DNA from: Sphingobacteriales bacterium
GTDB taxonomy: Bacteria > Bacteroidota > Bacteroidia > Sphingobacteriales > Sphingobacteriaceae
Length of the DNA: 64,000 bases
Assembly (NCBI GenBank): GCA_015655115.1
Contig: JAATFQ010000175.1
Span: 1-64,000, forward strand
Reading direction: 5' to 3'
Shown here: positions 36,608 to 46,772 of the stretch, one piece after another
Layout: every line of letters starts with the position of its first letter
Numbering within the stretch: the stretch's first letter is position 1
The notes under the pieces: generated by a model
What the model saw: only the letters and a program-made list of their open reading frames with translations
What the model was told of the DNA's origin: nothing
The model's database searches: none
Made by a program: the position numbers and the translations under genes

Positions 36608-38413
36608 TTATTCTGTTTTTGCTCTGAAATAATCCAGCAGCGTTTTTAATTGTGCCTTGTTTACTACCTGTGCCAACTCGCTTTCACTTGCCTCTTTAAT
36701 TCTTTTAACGGATTTAAACTGTCTCAGCAGATTATCGGCAGTGGTTTTTCCGATGCCGGAAATAGCCTCCAGTTGTGTTTTCAGGGTTCCCTGATCTCTT
36801 TTCTTTCTGTGAAAAGTAATTCCAAAGCGGTGTGCTTCATCGCGAAGCTGCTGGATTACCTTTAATGTTTCTGACTTTTTATCCAGGTGTAAAGGATAGC
36901 TGTCTCCCGGATAATATAATTCCTCCAGCCGTTTCGCAATTCCAATAACGGTAACTTTTTTATCAATACCGAGCTTTTTAAGACTGCTTACGGCTGATGA
37001 TAGCTGCCCTTTACCTCCGTCAATGATGATGAGCTGAGGCAATGTGCCCTCTTCCTCAAGCATGCGCTTATAGCGCCTGTAAACGGCTTCTTCCATTGTG
37101 GCAAAATCATTAGGCCCTTCAACTGTCTTTACATTGAAGTGCCGGTAGTCTTTTTTGGATGGTTTTGCGTCTTTGAAGACAACAATAGCGGAAACAGGAT
37201 ACTGTCCCTGAAAGTTGGAATTATCAAAGCATTCTATATGTACAGGGAGCTGCGTAAGCATCAGGTCTTTCTGCATCTGAGTTAATATGCGTTCTGATCT
37301 AAGGTCAGGATTAAGTTTTTCGTACTGATTGAGCTTCTCCCTTTTAAAGAAGAGCACATTTTTATGTGAAAGATCCAGCAGGTTTTTTTTCTCACCAAGC
37401 TTAGGGACGGTAAACTTCAGATTTTCATCTGCTATAGTGAGCTCAAAAGGAACAATAATCTCTCTTGATGTACTGTTGAACTTGGTGCGGAATTCAGTAA
37501 TAGCTATACTAAGCAGCTCCTCATCAGATTCATCCAGCTTTTTTTTGATTTCGATTGTCTGTGTCTGAATGATACTGCCATTCATGATCTTGAGGTAGTT
37601 GACGAAGGCATAGCGTTCATCTGAAGCAATGCTGACTACATCGACATTGGTAATTGAGCTGTTTACTACAGTAGACTTGCTTTGGTATTTTTCCAGCACC
37701 AGTAATTTTCGCTGGTATTGATGTGCATATTCAAAATTCAACTCTGCAACAGCATTTTTAATGATCTGTTTTACCTCGCGGATCACATTACTGATCTTCC
37801 CGTTGAGGATATCTTTTATTTCTTCAATACTTTGATCATAATCTTCAGCCGGCTGAAATGCCTGGCATGGGCATTTGCAGTTGCCGATCTGGTATTCCAG
37901 GCACACTTTAAATTTCCCGCTTTCGATATTCTCCTGGGTAAGGGGCAGATTGCAGGTGCGGAGTGGATATGTTTCCTTAATCAGGTCAAGAATAGTATGC
38001 ATCATACCTACAGAGGCATATGGCCCAAAATAGGTAGAGCCGTCCTTCACCATTTTCCTTGTCCAGTATAAACGTGGGAATGGTTCTTTTTTGATAATAA
38101 TCCATGGATAGGTCTTATCATCTTTAAGCATGATATTATACCGGGGCTGATGTTTTTTGATCAGGCTGTTTTCCAGCAGCCATGCATCGATTTCGGTATC
38201 TACTATGGTAAAAGTTATCTTGCGGATCTTAGAAACCAGTACTTTGGTCTTACCGTTCATCTGGTTATCCTGATTGAAATAGGAGCCCACACGGTTTCTC
38301 AGATCTTTGGCCTTGCCGATATAAATCAGTATTTCATCCTGGTCCCAGTATTGATAGATCCCGGGCTTATGTGGAATATCGGCTAATGCCTTTTTGTAAT
38401 CAAAAGCGCTCAT
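36608..38413 (-). CDS. uvrC: Excinuclease ABC subunit C
   Basis: GIYQYWDQDEILIYIGKAKDLRNRV, ECFDNSNFQG, IIDGGKGQL, GIGKTTADNLL. Confidence 0.95.
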   Translation of the reverse strand: MSAFDYKKALADIPHKPGIYQYWDQDEILIYIGKAKDLRNRVGSYFNQDNQMNGKTKVLVSKIRKITFTIVDTEIDAWLLENSLIKKHQPRYNIMLKDDKTYPWIIIKKEPFPRLYWTRKMVKDGSTYFGPYASVGMMHTILDLIKETYPLRTCNLPLTQENIESGKFKVCLEYQIGNCKCPCQAFQPAEDYDQSIEEIKDILNGKISNVIREVKQIIKNAVAELNFEYAHQYQRKLLVLEKYQSKSTVVNSSITNVDVVSIASDERYAFVNYLKIMNGSIIQTQTIEIKKKLDESDEELLSIAITEFRTKFNSTSREIIVPFELTIADENLKFTVPKLGEKKNLLDLSHKNVLFFKREKLNQYEKLNPDLRSERILTQMQKDLMLTQLPVHIECFDNSNFQGQYPVSAIVVFKDAKPSKKDYRHFNVKTVEGPNDFATMEEAVYRRYKRMLEEEGTLPQLIIIDGGKGQLSSAVSSLKKLGIDKKVTVIGIAKRLEELYYPGDSYPLHLDKKSETLKVIQQLRDEAHRFGITFHRKKRDQGTLKTQLEAISGIGKTTADNLLRQFKSVKRIKEASESELAQVVNKAQLKTLLDYFRAKTE

Positions 38414-40639
38414 TTAAAACCCTAACTTCTGGTCCAATTCTGTCGTATCTGTTTGCTGTTGCTGATATTGATTGCAGTCGTATGTGATAGATACCCCATT
38501 TTTAGGCATTTCAAAATCACCTTTGCTTACTTTAAGCTTTGGATTGGCATATACTTTTTTCAGAAAGCCTCCAAAAATAGGCAATGCAGTTTTGGCACCC
38601 TCACCCTGGGTGGTATTGATAAAGTGAAATGCACGGTCCTCACAACCTGTCCACACACCCGCAACGAGGTCTGGAGTGATCCCAACAAACCAGCCATCAG
38701 AGTTATTCTGTGTAGTTCCTGTTTTACCACCCACAGGATTTTTGATGCCAAATTTGCTGATCAGGCTGTATCCATAGCCATTTCTAACCACACCTTCCAG
38801 CATACGTGTCATTACATAAGCCACTTCTTCATTCATTGCCGGATGTTTTTGCGGTGTTTGGGAGAATAAAACTACGCCATTCTTATCTTCAATTTTTAAA
38901 ATGTACGTTGGCTGTGTCCATATCCCTTTGTTGGCGAACACAGAATAGGCGCCTACCATATCAAATACAGATGCATCAAATGTGCCCAGTGCGATAGAAG
39001 GATAGGCGGGTACATTGGAAGTAATACCCATTTTTTTTGCCAGTGTAGCCACGGCTGTTGGTCCTACCTGTTTCATCAGGAAAGCAGCGATAAAGTTTTG
39101 TGAATATGCCAGCGCTTTTTGCAGCGTAATATATCCTGGTAAAGTACCGCCGGATTTTGGGGTCCATGGTGCACTGCCGGGAACTTCTATGGTTACAGGT
39201 TCATTTAACACCTGGTAACAAGGTGAATATCCATTTTCTATAGCTACAGAATAGGTAAATGGTTTTGCAGTAGATCCCACTTGTCTGGTACCCATCTTTA
39301 CCTGGTCGTATTTGAAATGTTCATAGTTAATACCTCCAACCCATGCTTTGACATATCCTGTTTTTGGATCCATGGCCATCATGGCATTTCTCAATAATAA
39401 TTTATAATACTTAACAGAGTCAATAGGCTTCATCAGTGTATCAATATCGCCCTTCCAGGTGAAAATACTCATTTCTACAGGCGTGTTGAAATCAGTTTTG
39501 ATCTCATCATCCGATTTCCCTTCCAGTTGGAGGGCTTTGTAACGGTCAGACCTTTTCATTCCCTGGTCGATCTGTAATTCTTTATCTTTAAACGGATTCT
39601 TACCTTTCCAGCTTTTAAGGAATTGGGCCTGCAGGAGCTTCATCGCTTCTTTTTGTGCTTCTTCTGCATATACCTGCATATCGTAGTTGATCGTTGTGAT
39701 AACCCTTAGTCCATCTCTGTCCAAATCATATGGGGTACCATCTGCTTTGAGAATAGAGCGCTCCACAAAAATCCTTTTGATATCATTTTTAAGCACAGCC
39801 CTGAAATAAGGGGCAATTCCGTCATTTACCGTTGCGGCATTAAATTGCAGGTTAAGAGGCGTTTGTTTTTGTGTCTCAAAGTCCTGTTCAGTCAGCATAC
39901 CTTCTTTAACCATGTTGGACATCACCGTATTCCGGCGGGCCAGAGATCTTTCCGGATTCCGGGTGGGAGAATACCTGGTAATACCTTTTTGCAATCCAAC
40001 CAGCGTTGCTGCCTGTGGTACGGTAAGCTTATCGGGGGTGGTATTAAAATATACTCTTGCAGCAGATTTAATACCGAAGGCCTGGTTACCAAAATCGACT
40101 GTATTCAAGTACATGGTAATAATTTCTTCTTTGGTGTAGTTCCTTTCCAGCTTAACGGCGACAATCCATTCCTGGAATTTTTGCATCAGGCGTTTAAAAA
40201 CATTGCGCTGCCTTCCCTCTTCAGAAAAAAGGTTAAGTGCCAGCTGTTGTGTGATTGTACTTGCCCCCTGTTTCTTGCCTATCAGATTGTAGAAAATAAT
40301 AGTGAACGTACGCTTAAAGTCTATTCCGGAGTGTTCTTTAAAACGGGTATCTTCAGTTGAAATCAGCGCATTGATCACATTTGGTGAGATCTCAGTATAA
40401 GTTACATTAGAGCGGTTTTGCACGAAATAGGTACCCAGTACTCTTTTATCTTCGGTTAATATTTCTGTGGCCTGGTTACTTTTAGGATGCTCTATATCCC
40501 TGAATGAAGGCAAAGGGCCAAATAGGCTGAAGCCAATGGCAATGATAAAGAGAGAAAAGAGCACCAGTGCCCCGATTAATATTTTCCAGAGTGTCAGGTT
40601 GTAATGTTTTATCTCTGCAGCTGAAATATCTTTGGTCAT
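38414..40639 (-). CDS. Penicillin-binding protein 1A-like bifunctional transglycosylase/transpeptidase
   Basis: EDTRFKEHSGID, STITQQLALNLF, GSTAKPF, GKTGTTQNNSDGWFVG. Confidence 0.94.
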   Translation of the reverse strand: MTKDISAAEIKHYNLTLWKILIGALVLFSLFIIAIGFSLFGPLPSFRDIEHPKSNQATEILTEDKRVLGTYFVQNRSNVTYTEISPNVINALISTEDTRFKEHSGIDFKRTFTIIFYNLIGKKQGASTITQQLALNLFSEEGRQRNVFKRLMQKFQEWIVAVKLERNYTKEEIITMYLNTVDFGNQAFGIKSAARVYFNTTPDKLTVPQAATLVGLQKGITRYSPTRNPERSLARRNTVMSNMVKEGMLTEQDFETQKQTPLNLQFNAATVNDGIAPYFRAVLKNDIKRIFVERSILKADGTPYDLDRDGLRVITTINYDMQVYAEEAQKEAMKLLQAQFLKSWKGKNPFKDKELQIDQGMKRSDRYKALQLEGKSDDEIKTDFNTPVEMSIFTWKGDIDTLMKPIDSVKYYKLLLRNAMMAMDPKTGYVKAWVGGINYEHFKYDQVKMGTRQVGSTAKPFTYSVAIENGYSPCYQVLNEPVTIEVPGSAPWTPKSGGTLPGYITLQKALAYSQNFIAAFLMKQVGPTAVATLAKKMGITSNVPAYPSIALGTFDASVFDMVGAYSVFANKGIWTQPTYILKIEDKNGVVLFSQTPQKHPAMNEEVAYVMTRMLEGVVRNGYGYSLISKFGIKNPVGGKTGTTQNNSDGWFVGITPDLVAGVWTGCEDRAFHFINTTQGEGAKTALPIFGGFLKKVYANPKLKVSKGDFEMPKNGVSITYDCNQYQQQQTDTTELDQKLGF

Positions 40640-43404
40640 TTTGCGTAATTATTTTTGAAGAATTCTAAGTATTGGGTTACGACACCTTTGCTCTGAAGTT
40701 TTTCGAAATTTTCCTTACTGATGATGAAACTGGAATAGATGCCAGCAGGTACTTTCATAATTTGTTTCAGATAAGGTATTATTCCTTCAGCGTAACTTTT
40801 TACTTCTGCAAAACTACTAAAGTTCCCTATATATATCAGTTGATCATTGTCAAATTCTAATAATCGATGCTTTAGTCCGCTATCTGCATAATTTCCCCTG
40901 TTAAACTGGCCAATTCCGAAGCGTGAGGAGCTCAGTGTAAGGCTGGCATCTTCCACATCAATTACAAAGTAATAAGTTTCAGAAATTGCGGTACTGAATA
41001 TTTCTCCGGGTTGCACGGGTTTGTTTGCTGTATGATTCCCACTCTCCGGTGTAGGAGGTATTATTTCAGGTAGTGCAGTGCTTAGCAATGCTGCTACAGG
41101 TTGTGCAGCCGGGTTGACGGCTTTCCTGGCTGCCAGGATCGGAGGAGCATAAAAACGGGGCTCATTGCTATCGAAATCTGGCAGGGCAACCTTTCTTTTT
41201 CTGAATTCTCCTATATGCTGCGCGATATAAGCAAGATGGTCATTGATGAGCGGGACGATTATCCTGTCTTCAGGATACTGTTCGGTAATCTGTCTGAATG
41301 CTTTTACTAAACTGTCCACTGGTTGCATTCTTCCAATGGCAATAGCTTTAAGGTATGCAGCTTGTGTATTGATCTCATTGCCTGGATATTCGGAAGCTAT
41401 AGCATTCGCACCTGTGATCACCTGAGGAAATTGCTTCTCCTCGTATTTACTGAAAAGGGTATTATATTTTTGTAGTACTGCAACCTGCATTTCAGACTGT
41501 CTGACTGAAAATTGAGGATCTTTAATCGTTTTGGCATAAATGCTGTTTGGAAATTGGTTGAGCACTAAGTCTTTGTATTTGTTGCTTTTTACAGGATCAC
41601 TATTTTTGTTTGCCAGATACAAACTATAATAAATAGATGGCAGCCGGTTATTTTGTGGGAAACGTGTTAGCAGGAGTTCGTAAATTCTGATCGCTTCCTG
41701 CTGATCGTTCAGCTCCTGCAGGTAGAAATTAGCGATTTCATCATATGCGCCAATTATTTTCTGATTTGACTGTGCGAGCGAATCTGCCGAAAGTGGAAGT
41801 GCCTGCAGATATTGGCTGATCTCATTCATATTGGCTGTTGTTTTCGTATACTGAATACTGACAGGCACTATGGTGGAGTCTTCTGCTCTCGCTATATTTT
41901 CAGCAGTACTCTGAGCAGAAGATTTTATACTTTGGCGCCAGTTATCTTCTAAAGCTCTGTTTCCCCATCTTTTCAGGAAGTCTGAGTAGCCATTGGAGAT
42001 GGCAGTATTGTTATTAAAATAAAAGGTGCTCTGAGCGGAAGTACCAGGTGATAAAAGCCCAAGAGGTACTGGTTGGTTAGCAGGGGCTGCTGTCTCCAGT
42101 CTGAGTGCTGCCTTCGTTTTGGCATTGATTATTTTTTGAATCCTTGCAACGCGTTCATCTGCCGGGGTTGCTGCGAGCAGCTGAAGTGTATCCTGCATAG
42201 ATATAATACCATATCTCTTGGTCAGGTATTCCAGATTCTGGCTTTTTTTTAATACCAGTGCATAGCCTGCATAGTTTTTAGGTAAGGTGCTCACCGCACT
42301 GTCATAGTACAGTTTTGCCTTCAGAAAGTCGTGCATTTCTTTGAAATTCAAATCTGCAATCTTAAGATATGATAGGCCTTTCTGGTATCTGTTTTTTGTA
42401 CTATTGCGGACAGAGAGGTTATAATACTTTTCGGCCGCCGGATAGTCACTGTCGCCTGCATAGCTTTCAGCAACCTGGAAGTAAATCTGGTCTTTGTAGT
42501 CCAGATTTTTATCGTCTTTCAGCAATACCAGTAATTGTTTTTTTCTGTTTAATTTTTCACCGTTAAGGAAGCCATTGATTTTAATTTTGTTGAGATTCGC
42601 ATTAAAGTACAATTCAAAGGCTGCATTGCTTTTCTGTACTTCAGTATAATTGCGCAGCGCTTCCTGATAATTTTTTTGTTTTTCATACAGCTGGGCGAGG
42701 ATGTAGGTCCACCTGATGCGGTTACGTTTCAGCTCTGATTCCTTAACTGCTCTTTCCAGCATGGGTATTGCCTGTTCTATTTTATCCTGATAGATATACA
42801 TTTGGGCAATGGTGGCCATAGGCTCAGCGGTATGTGCTTTTACCAAGGGCAGGTTGTTGTAAACGGTATCCAGCAGCAGAGCGGCATCCGTTAAGTTATT
42901 CAACTGCATCAGGCATCTCGCTTTCCAGGTTATTGCACTCATCAGCACATCCGGATCATTTGCATAAGTTTTGGCCGTATAGTCGAAAAACTCCTGTGCT
43001 ATAAAATAATTTGCTTTAAGATAATTGCTCTTTCCTAGTAAAAGATAAGATTCATCGATATAATTGCTGAACGATTTCTCGGCAATGATAACCCTGGCCT
43101 TTACGATGACAGCGTCCAGTTCCTTTTCGTTTGGCTGAGGAGCTGCAACAGCAGAAGGGTTGAACTTTTCCGGATTGGTATATACGGGTAAAATGTCATT
43201 GTAATTATCTTCGTAGCTTTGGTATAATACCTCTTCATAATTGTTCAGGATCAGGTTTGAATTATAGATGTAATTATACCTTGCGGTAAGATTCTGCATT
43301 CCCCTGCTCATGGCAGTATCTTTTTGGCTGCCGCATGCAAAAAGGAAACAGCTTCCTATATAAAATAAGAGTAACTTTAAATTTAATTGGCTGGAATTCT
43401 TCAA
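40636..43404 (-). CDS. SprE/PorW-like T9SS-associated TPR lipoprotein
   Basis: Lipobox FAC, 922 aa TPR, characteristic C-terminal domain (YYFVIDVEDASLTLSSSRFGIGQFNRGNY...SFIISKENFEKLQ). Confidence 0.82.
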   Translation of the reverse strand: MKNSSQLNLKLLLFYIGSCFLFACGSQKDTAMSRGMQNLTARYNYIYNSNLILNNYEEVLYQSYEDNYNDILPVYTNPEKFNPSAVAAPQPNEKELDAVIVKARVIIAEKSFSNYIDESYLLLGKSNYLKANYFIAQEFFDYTAKTYANDPDVLMSAITWKARCLMQLNNLTDAALLLDTVYNNLPLVKAHTAEPMATIAQMYIYQDKIEQAIPMLERAVKESELKRNRIRWTYILAQLYEKQKNYQEALRNYTEVQKSNAAFELYFNANLNKIKINGFLNGEKLNRKKQLLVLLKDDKNLDYKDQIYFQVAESYAGDSDYPAAEKYYNLSVRNSTKNRYQKGLSYLKIADLNFKEMHDFLKAKLYYDSAVSTLPKNYAGYALVLKKSQNLEYLTKRYGIISMQDTLQLLAATPADERVARIQKIINAKTKAALRLETAAPANQPVPLGLLSPGTSAQSTFYFNNNTAISNGYSDFLKRWGNRALEDNWRQSIKSSAQSTAENIARAEDSTIVPVSIQYTKTTANMNEISQYLQALPLSADSLAQSNQKIIGAYDEIANFYLQELNDQQEAIRIYELLLTRFPQNNRLPSIYYSLYLANKNSDPVKSNKYKDLVLNQFPNSIYAKTIKDPQFSVRQSEMQVAVLQKYNTLFSKYEEKQFPQVITGANAIASEYPGNEINTQAAYLKAIAIGRMQPVDSLVKAFRQITEQYPEDRIIVPLINDHLAYIAQHIGEFRKRKVALPDFDSNEPRFYAPPILAARKAVNPAAQPVAALLSTALPEIIPPTPESGNHTANKPVQPGEIFSTAISETYYFVIDVEDASLTLSSSRFGIGQFNRGNYADSGLKHRLLEFDNDQLIYIGNFSSFAEVKSYAEGIIPYLKQIMKVPAGIYSSFIISKENFEKLQSKGVVTQYLEFFKNNYAK

Positions 43405-43508
43405 AATGTTTTCGAGTCAGTACTTAAAAGGATAGAATGTATGTAAAATATTTTATTCCCCAATATTTCTAAATAAAGGTAGATTAATTATTTATAGAAT
43501 ATACGAGA

Positions 43509-43727
43509 ATGGACAACGAAGAGAAAGATAAAAGTTCGGCAACTTATGTAAAATACACCAGTATGGGATTTCAGATGCTGGTGATTATAGGTGTATTTGC
43601 CTTTGCGGGAAATAAAATTGATCATTACCGCGGGAGCAAAACACCACTTTTCACTGCTCTGTTAAGTTTGATAGGTGTAGTTATTTCACTTTATCAGGTG
43701 ATACGGCAGCTGAATGCTAAAAAGTAA
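43509..43727 (+). CDS. AtpZ/AtpI-like small membrane protein
   Basis: 72 aa, two TMs, heads the ATP synthase cluster. Confidence 0.75.
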   Translation: MDNEEKDKSSATYVKYTSMGFQMLVIIGVFAFAGNKIDHYRGSKTPLFTALLSLIGVVISLYQVIRQLNAKK

Positions 43728-43770
43728 TTCAAGATCCGGCTGTTTTTTATATTTTTGTTAAAAAATAGCT

Positions 43771-44157
43771 TTGAGTATACGTAAGTTTTCCCTCTACTAC
43801 CTGGTCTATAGCTTGCTGCTGGCAGCAATAGTTTTCCTGATGACAAGTGTTTTTAAGGATACAGATCTGATCGTCGATAAATTCTGGCTGATCTTTTTTT
43901 TCCTGGGTGGACTGACCTATATTGCATATGTTGTAGCTTCCAGCGGCATTAAAAAGAACCCTGAAATAGGTGTAATGACAATAATGGGGTCTATTGTGAT
44001 TAAAATCATATTTTCATTAGCTTTCGTACTGATTTACAGTATAAATACGGGTGATAAAGGTCACATTTTTATATTAAATTTTTTTTCTTTATATTTCTTG
44101 TTCAGCTTCTTTGAAATATACTCCCTGTTATGTAACTTGCGCCACCAAAATAAATAG
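43771..44157 (+). CDS. Small polytopic membrane protein of ATP synthase cluster
   Basis: 128 aa, four predicted TMs, TTG start, between AtpZ-like and atpB. Confidence 0.65.
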   Translation: MSIRKFSLYYLVYSLLLAAIVFLMTSVFKDTDLIVDKFWLIFFFLGGLTYIAYVVASSGIKKNPEIGVMTIMGSIVIKIIFSLAFVLIYSINTGDKGHIFILNFFSLYFLFSFFEIYSLLCNLRHQNK

Positions 44158-44173
44158 TAAAATCTGCGAGTAA

Positions 44174-45307
44174 ATGGATTGTAACCACGTTTTTGATTTC
44201 AAAGTGAAAAGGTTAATTGTTGTTGTTGCGCTTTTATCAGCGTTTTTATCTATAAGGTCAAGCGCCTATGCGCAGACCGATAGCCTCGCTGCTGTAGCCG
44301 GTAATGAGGTTCCTTCCACTGAAGTTCATGCTGAGGGCGCAGGTCACGGTGCCCCGGGCGGAGAAGAGAAATTTGAACCGACAAAAGTGATTGTGGAGCA
44401 CATTGCGGATTCGCACATGTGGCATATGTGGGGTGAGACTTCTATCCCTCTTCCTGTAATTGTATATACAGCCAACGGCGGACTGGATTTATTTTCTTCA
44501 GCTCATTTTCATCATGGCAAAGAAGATTATAAAGGAGCTGTAAACACTTATCGTCTGGTAGAAGATAAGGTGAAAGTTGTGGGAGCGGACGGAAAAATAG
44601 ATGAGGCAGCTTCCGCTTCACTGATTGATATTTCAATCACCAAAAATGTGGCGGCTATGTTTGTTTCCGTTGTGGTTATCCTGCTGGTGTTTATCTCAGC
44701 AGCCGGAGCTTATAAAAGGCGTACTGGTAAAGGGCCGAGAGGAATACAATCCATCGTTGAACCTTTTATTGTTTTTGTGAGAGATGATATTGCCCGTCCT
44801 AATATCGGCCACAAGTATGCTAAATTCATGCCTTACCTGCTGACCATATTTTTCTTTATCTGGATTAATAATATGCTGGGCCTGATCCCTATATTTCCGG
44901 GAGGTGCCAATGTTACGGGTAACATTGCATTAACACTTGTACTTTCCGTGGCTACCCTGATTATTGTCAATCTGAATGGTAACAAACATTACTGGAAACA
45001 CATCTTTTTTCCTGACGTTCCATTCTGGTTATGGCCACTAATGGTCGTTGTTGAAGTAGTAGGTGTAATTTCAAAGCCCTTCGCATTGATGATTCGTTTG
45101 TTTGCAAACATCACTGCAGGCCACATTATCGTATTAAGTTTAATCTCTTTAATATTTATCTTTAAAACAATGGCAATTGCTCCGGTATCTATCGCATTTG
45201 TATTGTTTATGGATGTACTGGAGTTATTGGTAGCATTTTTACAGGCGTTTATTTTTACATTGCTTACTGCTTTATTTATCGGTATGGCAGTAGATGAGCA
45301 CCATTAA
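44174..45307 (+). CDS. atpB: ATP synthase F0 subunit a, with long N-terminal extension
   Basis: KPFALMIRLFANITAGHIIV; 377 aa. Confidence 0.94.
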   Translation: MDCNHVFDFKVKRLIVVVALLSAFLSIRSSAYAQTDSLAAVAGNEVPSTEVHAEGAGHGAPGGEEKFEPTKVIVEHIADSHMWHMWGETSIPLPVIVYTANGGLDLFSSAHFHHGKEDYKGAVNTYRLVEDKVKVVGADGKIDEAASASLIDISITKNVAAMFVSVVVILLVFISAAGAYKRRTGKGPRGIQSIVEPFIVFVRDDIARPNIGHKYAKFMPYLLTIFFFIWINNMLGLIPIFPGGANVTGNIALTLVLSVATLIIVNLNGNKHYWKHIFFPDVPFWLWPLMVVVEVVGVISKPFALMIRLFANITAGHIIVLSLISLIFIFKTMAIAPVSIAFVLFMDVLELLVAFLQAFIFTLLTALFIGMAVDEHH

Positions 45308-45342
45308 TATTAAATAGAAACCTTTTTTTACAAATTATATAA

Positions 45343-45570
<228 letters not shown>

Positions 45571-45587
45571 TTCAAACTGAAAATTTT

Positions 45588-45622
45588 AAGCAGGTATTTG
45601 GCGATTGGCCATTTACCTGCTT
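45588..45622. other. Intergenic hairpin between atpE and atpF
   Basis: AAGCAGGTAttTGGC-GATTG-GCCAttTACCTGCTT, followed by only a short T run. Confidence 0.7.
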
Positions 45623-45655
45623 TAATATAGAAAACAAGTTTAAAAGTATCATATA

Positions 45656-46150
45656 ATGGAATTAGTAACCCCGAGCATTGGAATAATTTTTTGGACAGTT
45701 ATAGCGTTTGTCTTCTTATTAATATTACTGAGGATATTTGCCTGGAAACCTATACTGGAAGCAATCAGAGAACGTGAGCAATCAATCGATGACGCTTTAA
45801 ACCAGGCTGAACTTGCAAAAGTTGAGATGAGCCGTTTAACTGCTCAAAATGAGGAATTGATGAAATCAGCACGTGCTGAACGTGACCTGATCCTTAAAGA
45901 GGCGAAAACGCTGAAGGATAACATTGTTAACGAAGCTAAAACACAAGCTCATAATGAAGGTGTTAAACTGATTGAGAAAGCAAGGATTGAAATTGATAAC
46001 CAGAAGAAAGCTGCTTTAGCCGAATTGAAAGATCAGGTTTCTACACTTTCAATTGAAATTGCGGAACGCGTATTGCGTGGCCAGTTATCTGACAAAGCTA
46101 AGCAACAGGATTTAGTTGCAAATTTGTTGAAAGAGGTTGAGCTAAACTAA
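45656..46150 (+). CDS. atpF: ATP synthase F0 subunit b
   Basis: N-terminal TM plus long charged helix; position. Confidence 0.93.
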   Translation: MELVTPSIGIIFWTVIAFVFLLILLRIFAWKPILEAIREREQSIDDALNQAELAKVEMSRLTAQNEELMKSARAERDLILKEAKTLKDNIVNEAKTQAHNEGVKLIEKARIEIDNQKKAALAELKDQVSTLSIEIAERVLRGQLSDKAKQQDLVANLLKEVELN

Positions 46151-46178
46151 TTACTTGTTTTAGTTAAAGAAAATTAAA

Positions 46179-46727
46179 ATGTCACAAAATAAAGCATCAG
46201 CCAGATACGCCAAATCGTTAATTGATCTCTCTATTGAGCAAAAAGCTTTTGAAGAAATCAGAAATGATATGGTACTTATTGAGCAGACTATCGACAAAAA
46301 CAGCTTATTGGAGGCTATCCTCCAAAACCCTGTGATCCCTTTGGGTAAGAAGTCCGGTATTTTAGATCAGATCTTCGGCGATAAGATCCATGCTGTCACC
46401 AGGTCTTTTCTAAAGTTAGTGGTTAATAAAGGCCGGTCTGCCATTTTATTTGATACCACAAAGGCTTTCGTTACGCAATATAATCTGATCAAAGGTATCG
46501 TTACTGCTGAAGTTTCGTCGGCCAGTGCTCTTACTGACGAAAACAGAGCTGAAATAATTGCTGTAGTTGCAAAGGAAACAGGTGCAAACCAGGTGCTCAT
46601 TAAAGAAAAGGTAAATGAAGACCTTATCGGTGGTTTCATCCTTAAAGTTGGTGACAAACAGTTTGACGCCAGTATTGCAGGCAGCTTGAATAAATTAAAA
46701 AAGGAATTGTCATTGGTAACAATGTAA
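46179..46727 (+). CDS. atpH: ATP synthase F1 subunit delta
   Basis: ARYAKSLIDLSIEQ...LIGGFILKVGDKQFDASIAGSLNKLKKEL. Confidence 0.94.
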   Translation: MSQNKASARYAKSLIDLSIEQKAFEEIRNDMVLIEQTIDKNSLLEAILQNPVIPLGKKSGILDQIFGDKIHAVTRSFLKLVVNKGRSAILFDTTKAFVTQYNLIKGIVTAEVSSASALTDENRAEIIAVVAKETGANQVLIKEKVNEDLIGGFILKVGDKQFDASIAGSLNKLKKELSLVTM

Positions 46728-46772
46728 TCCTGAATAACCAAATAAGAATTACAAAAGAAATAACATAAAACT

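Noticed and set aside
39845-40360. 171-aa ORF antisense to the PBP1A gene
   Set aside because: Lies wholly opposite a strongly supported coding gene; composition looks like a shadow frame, with no recognisable domain.
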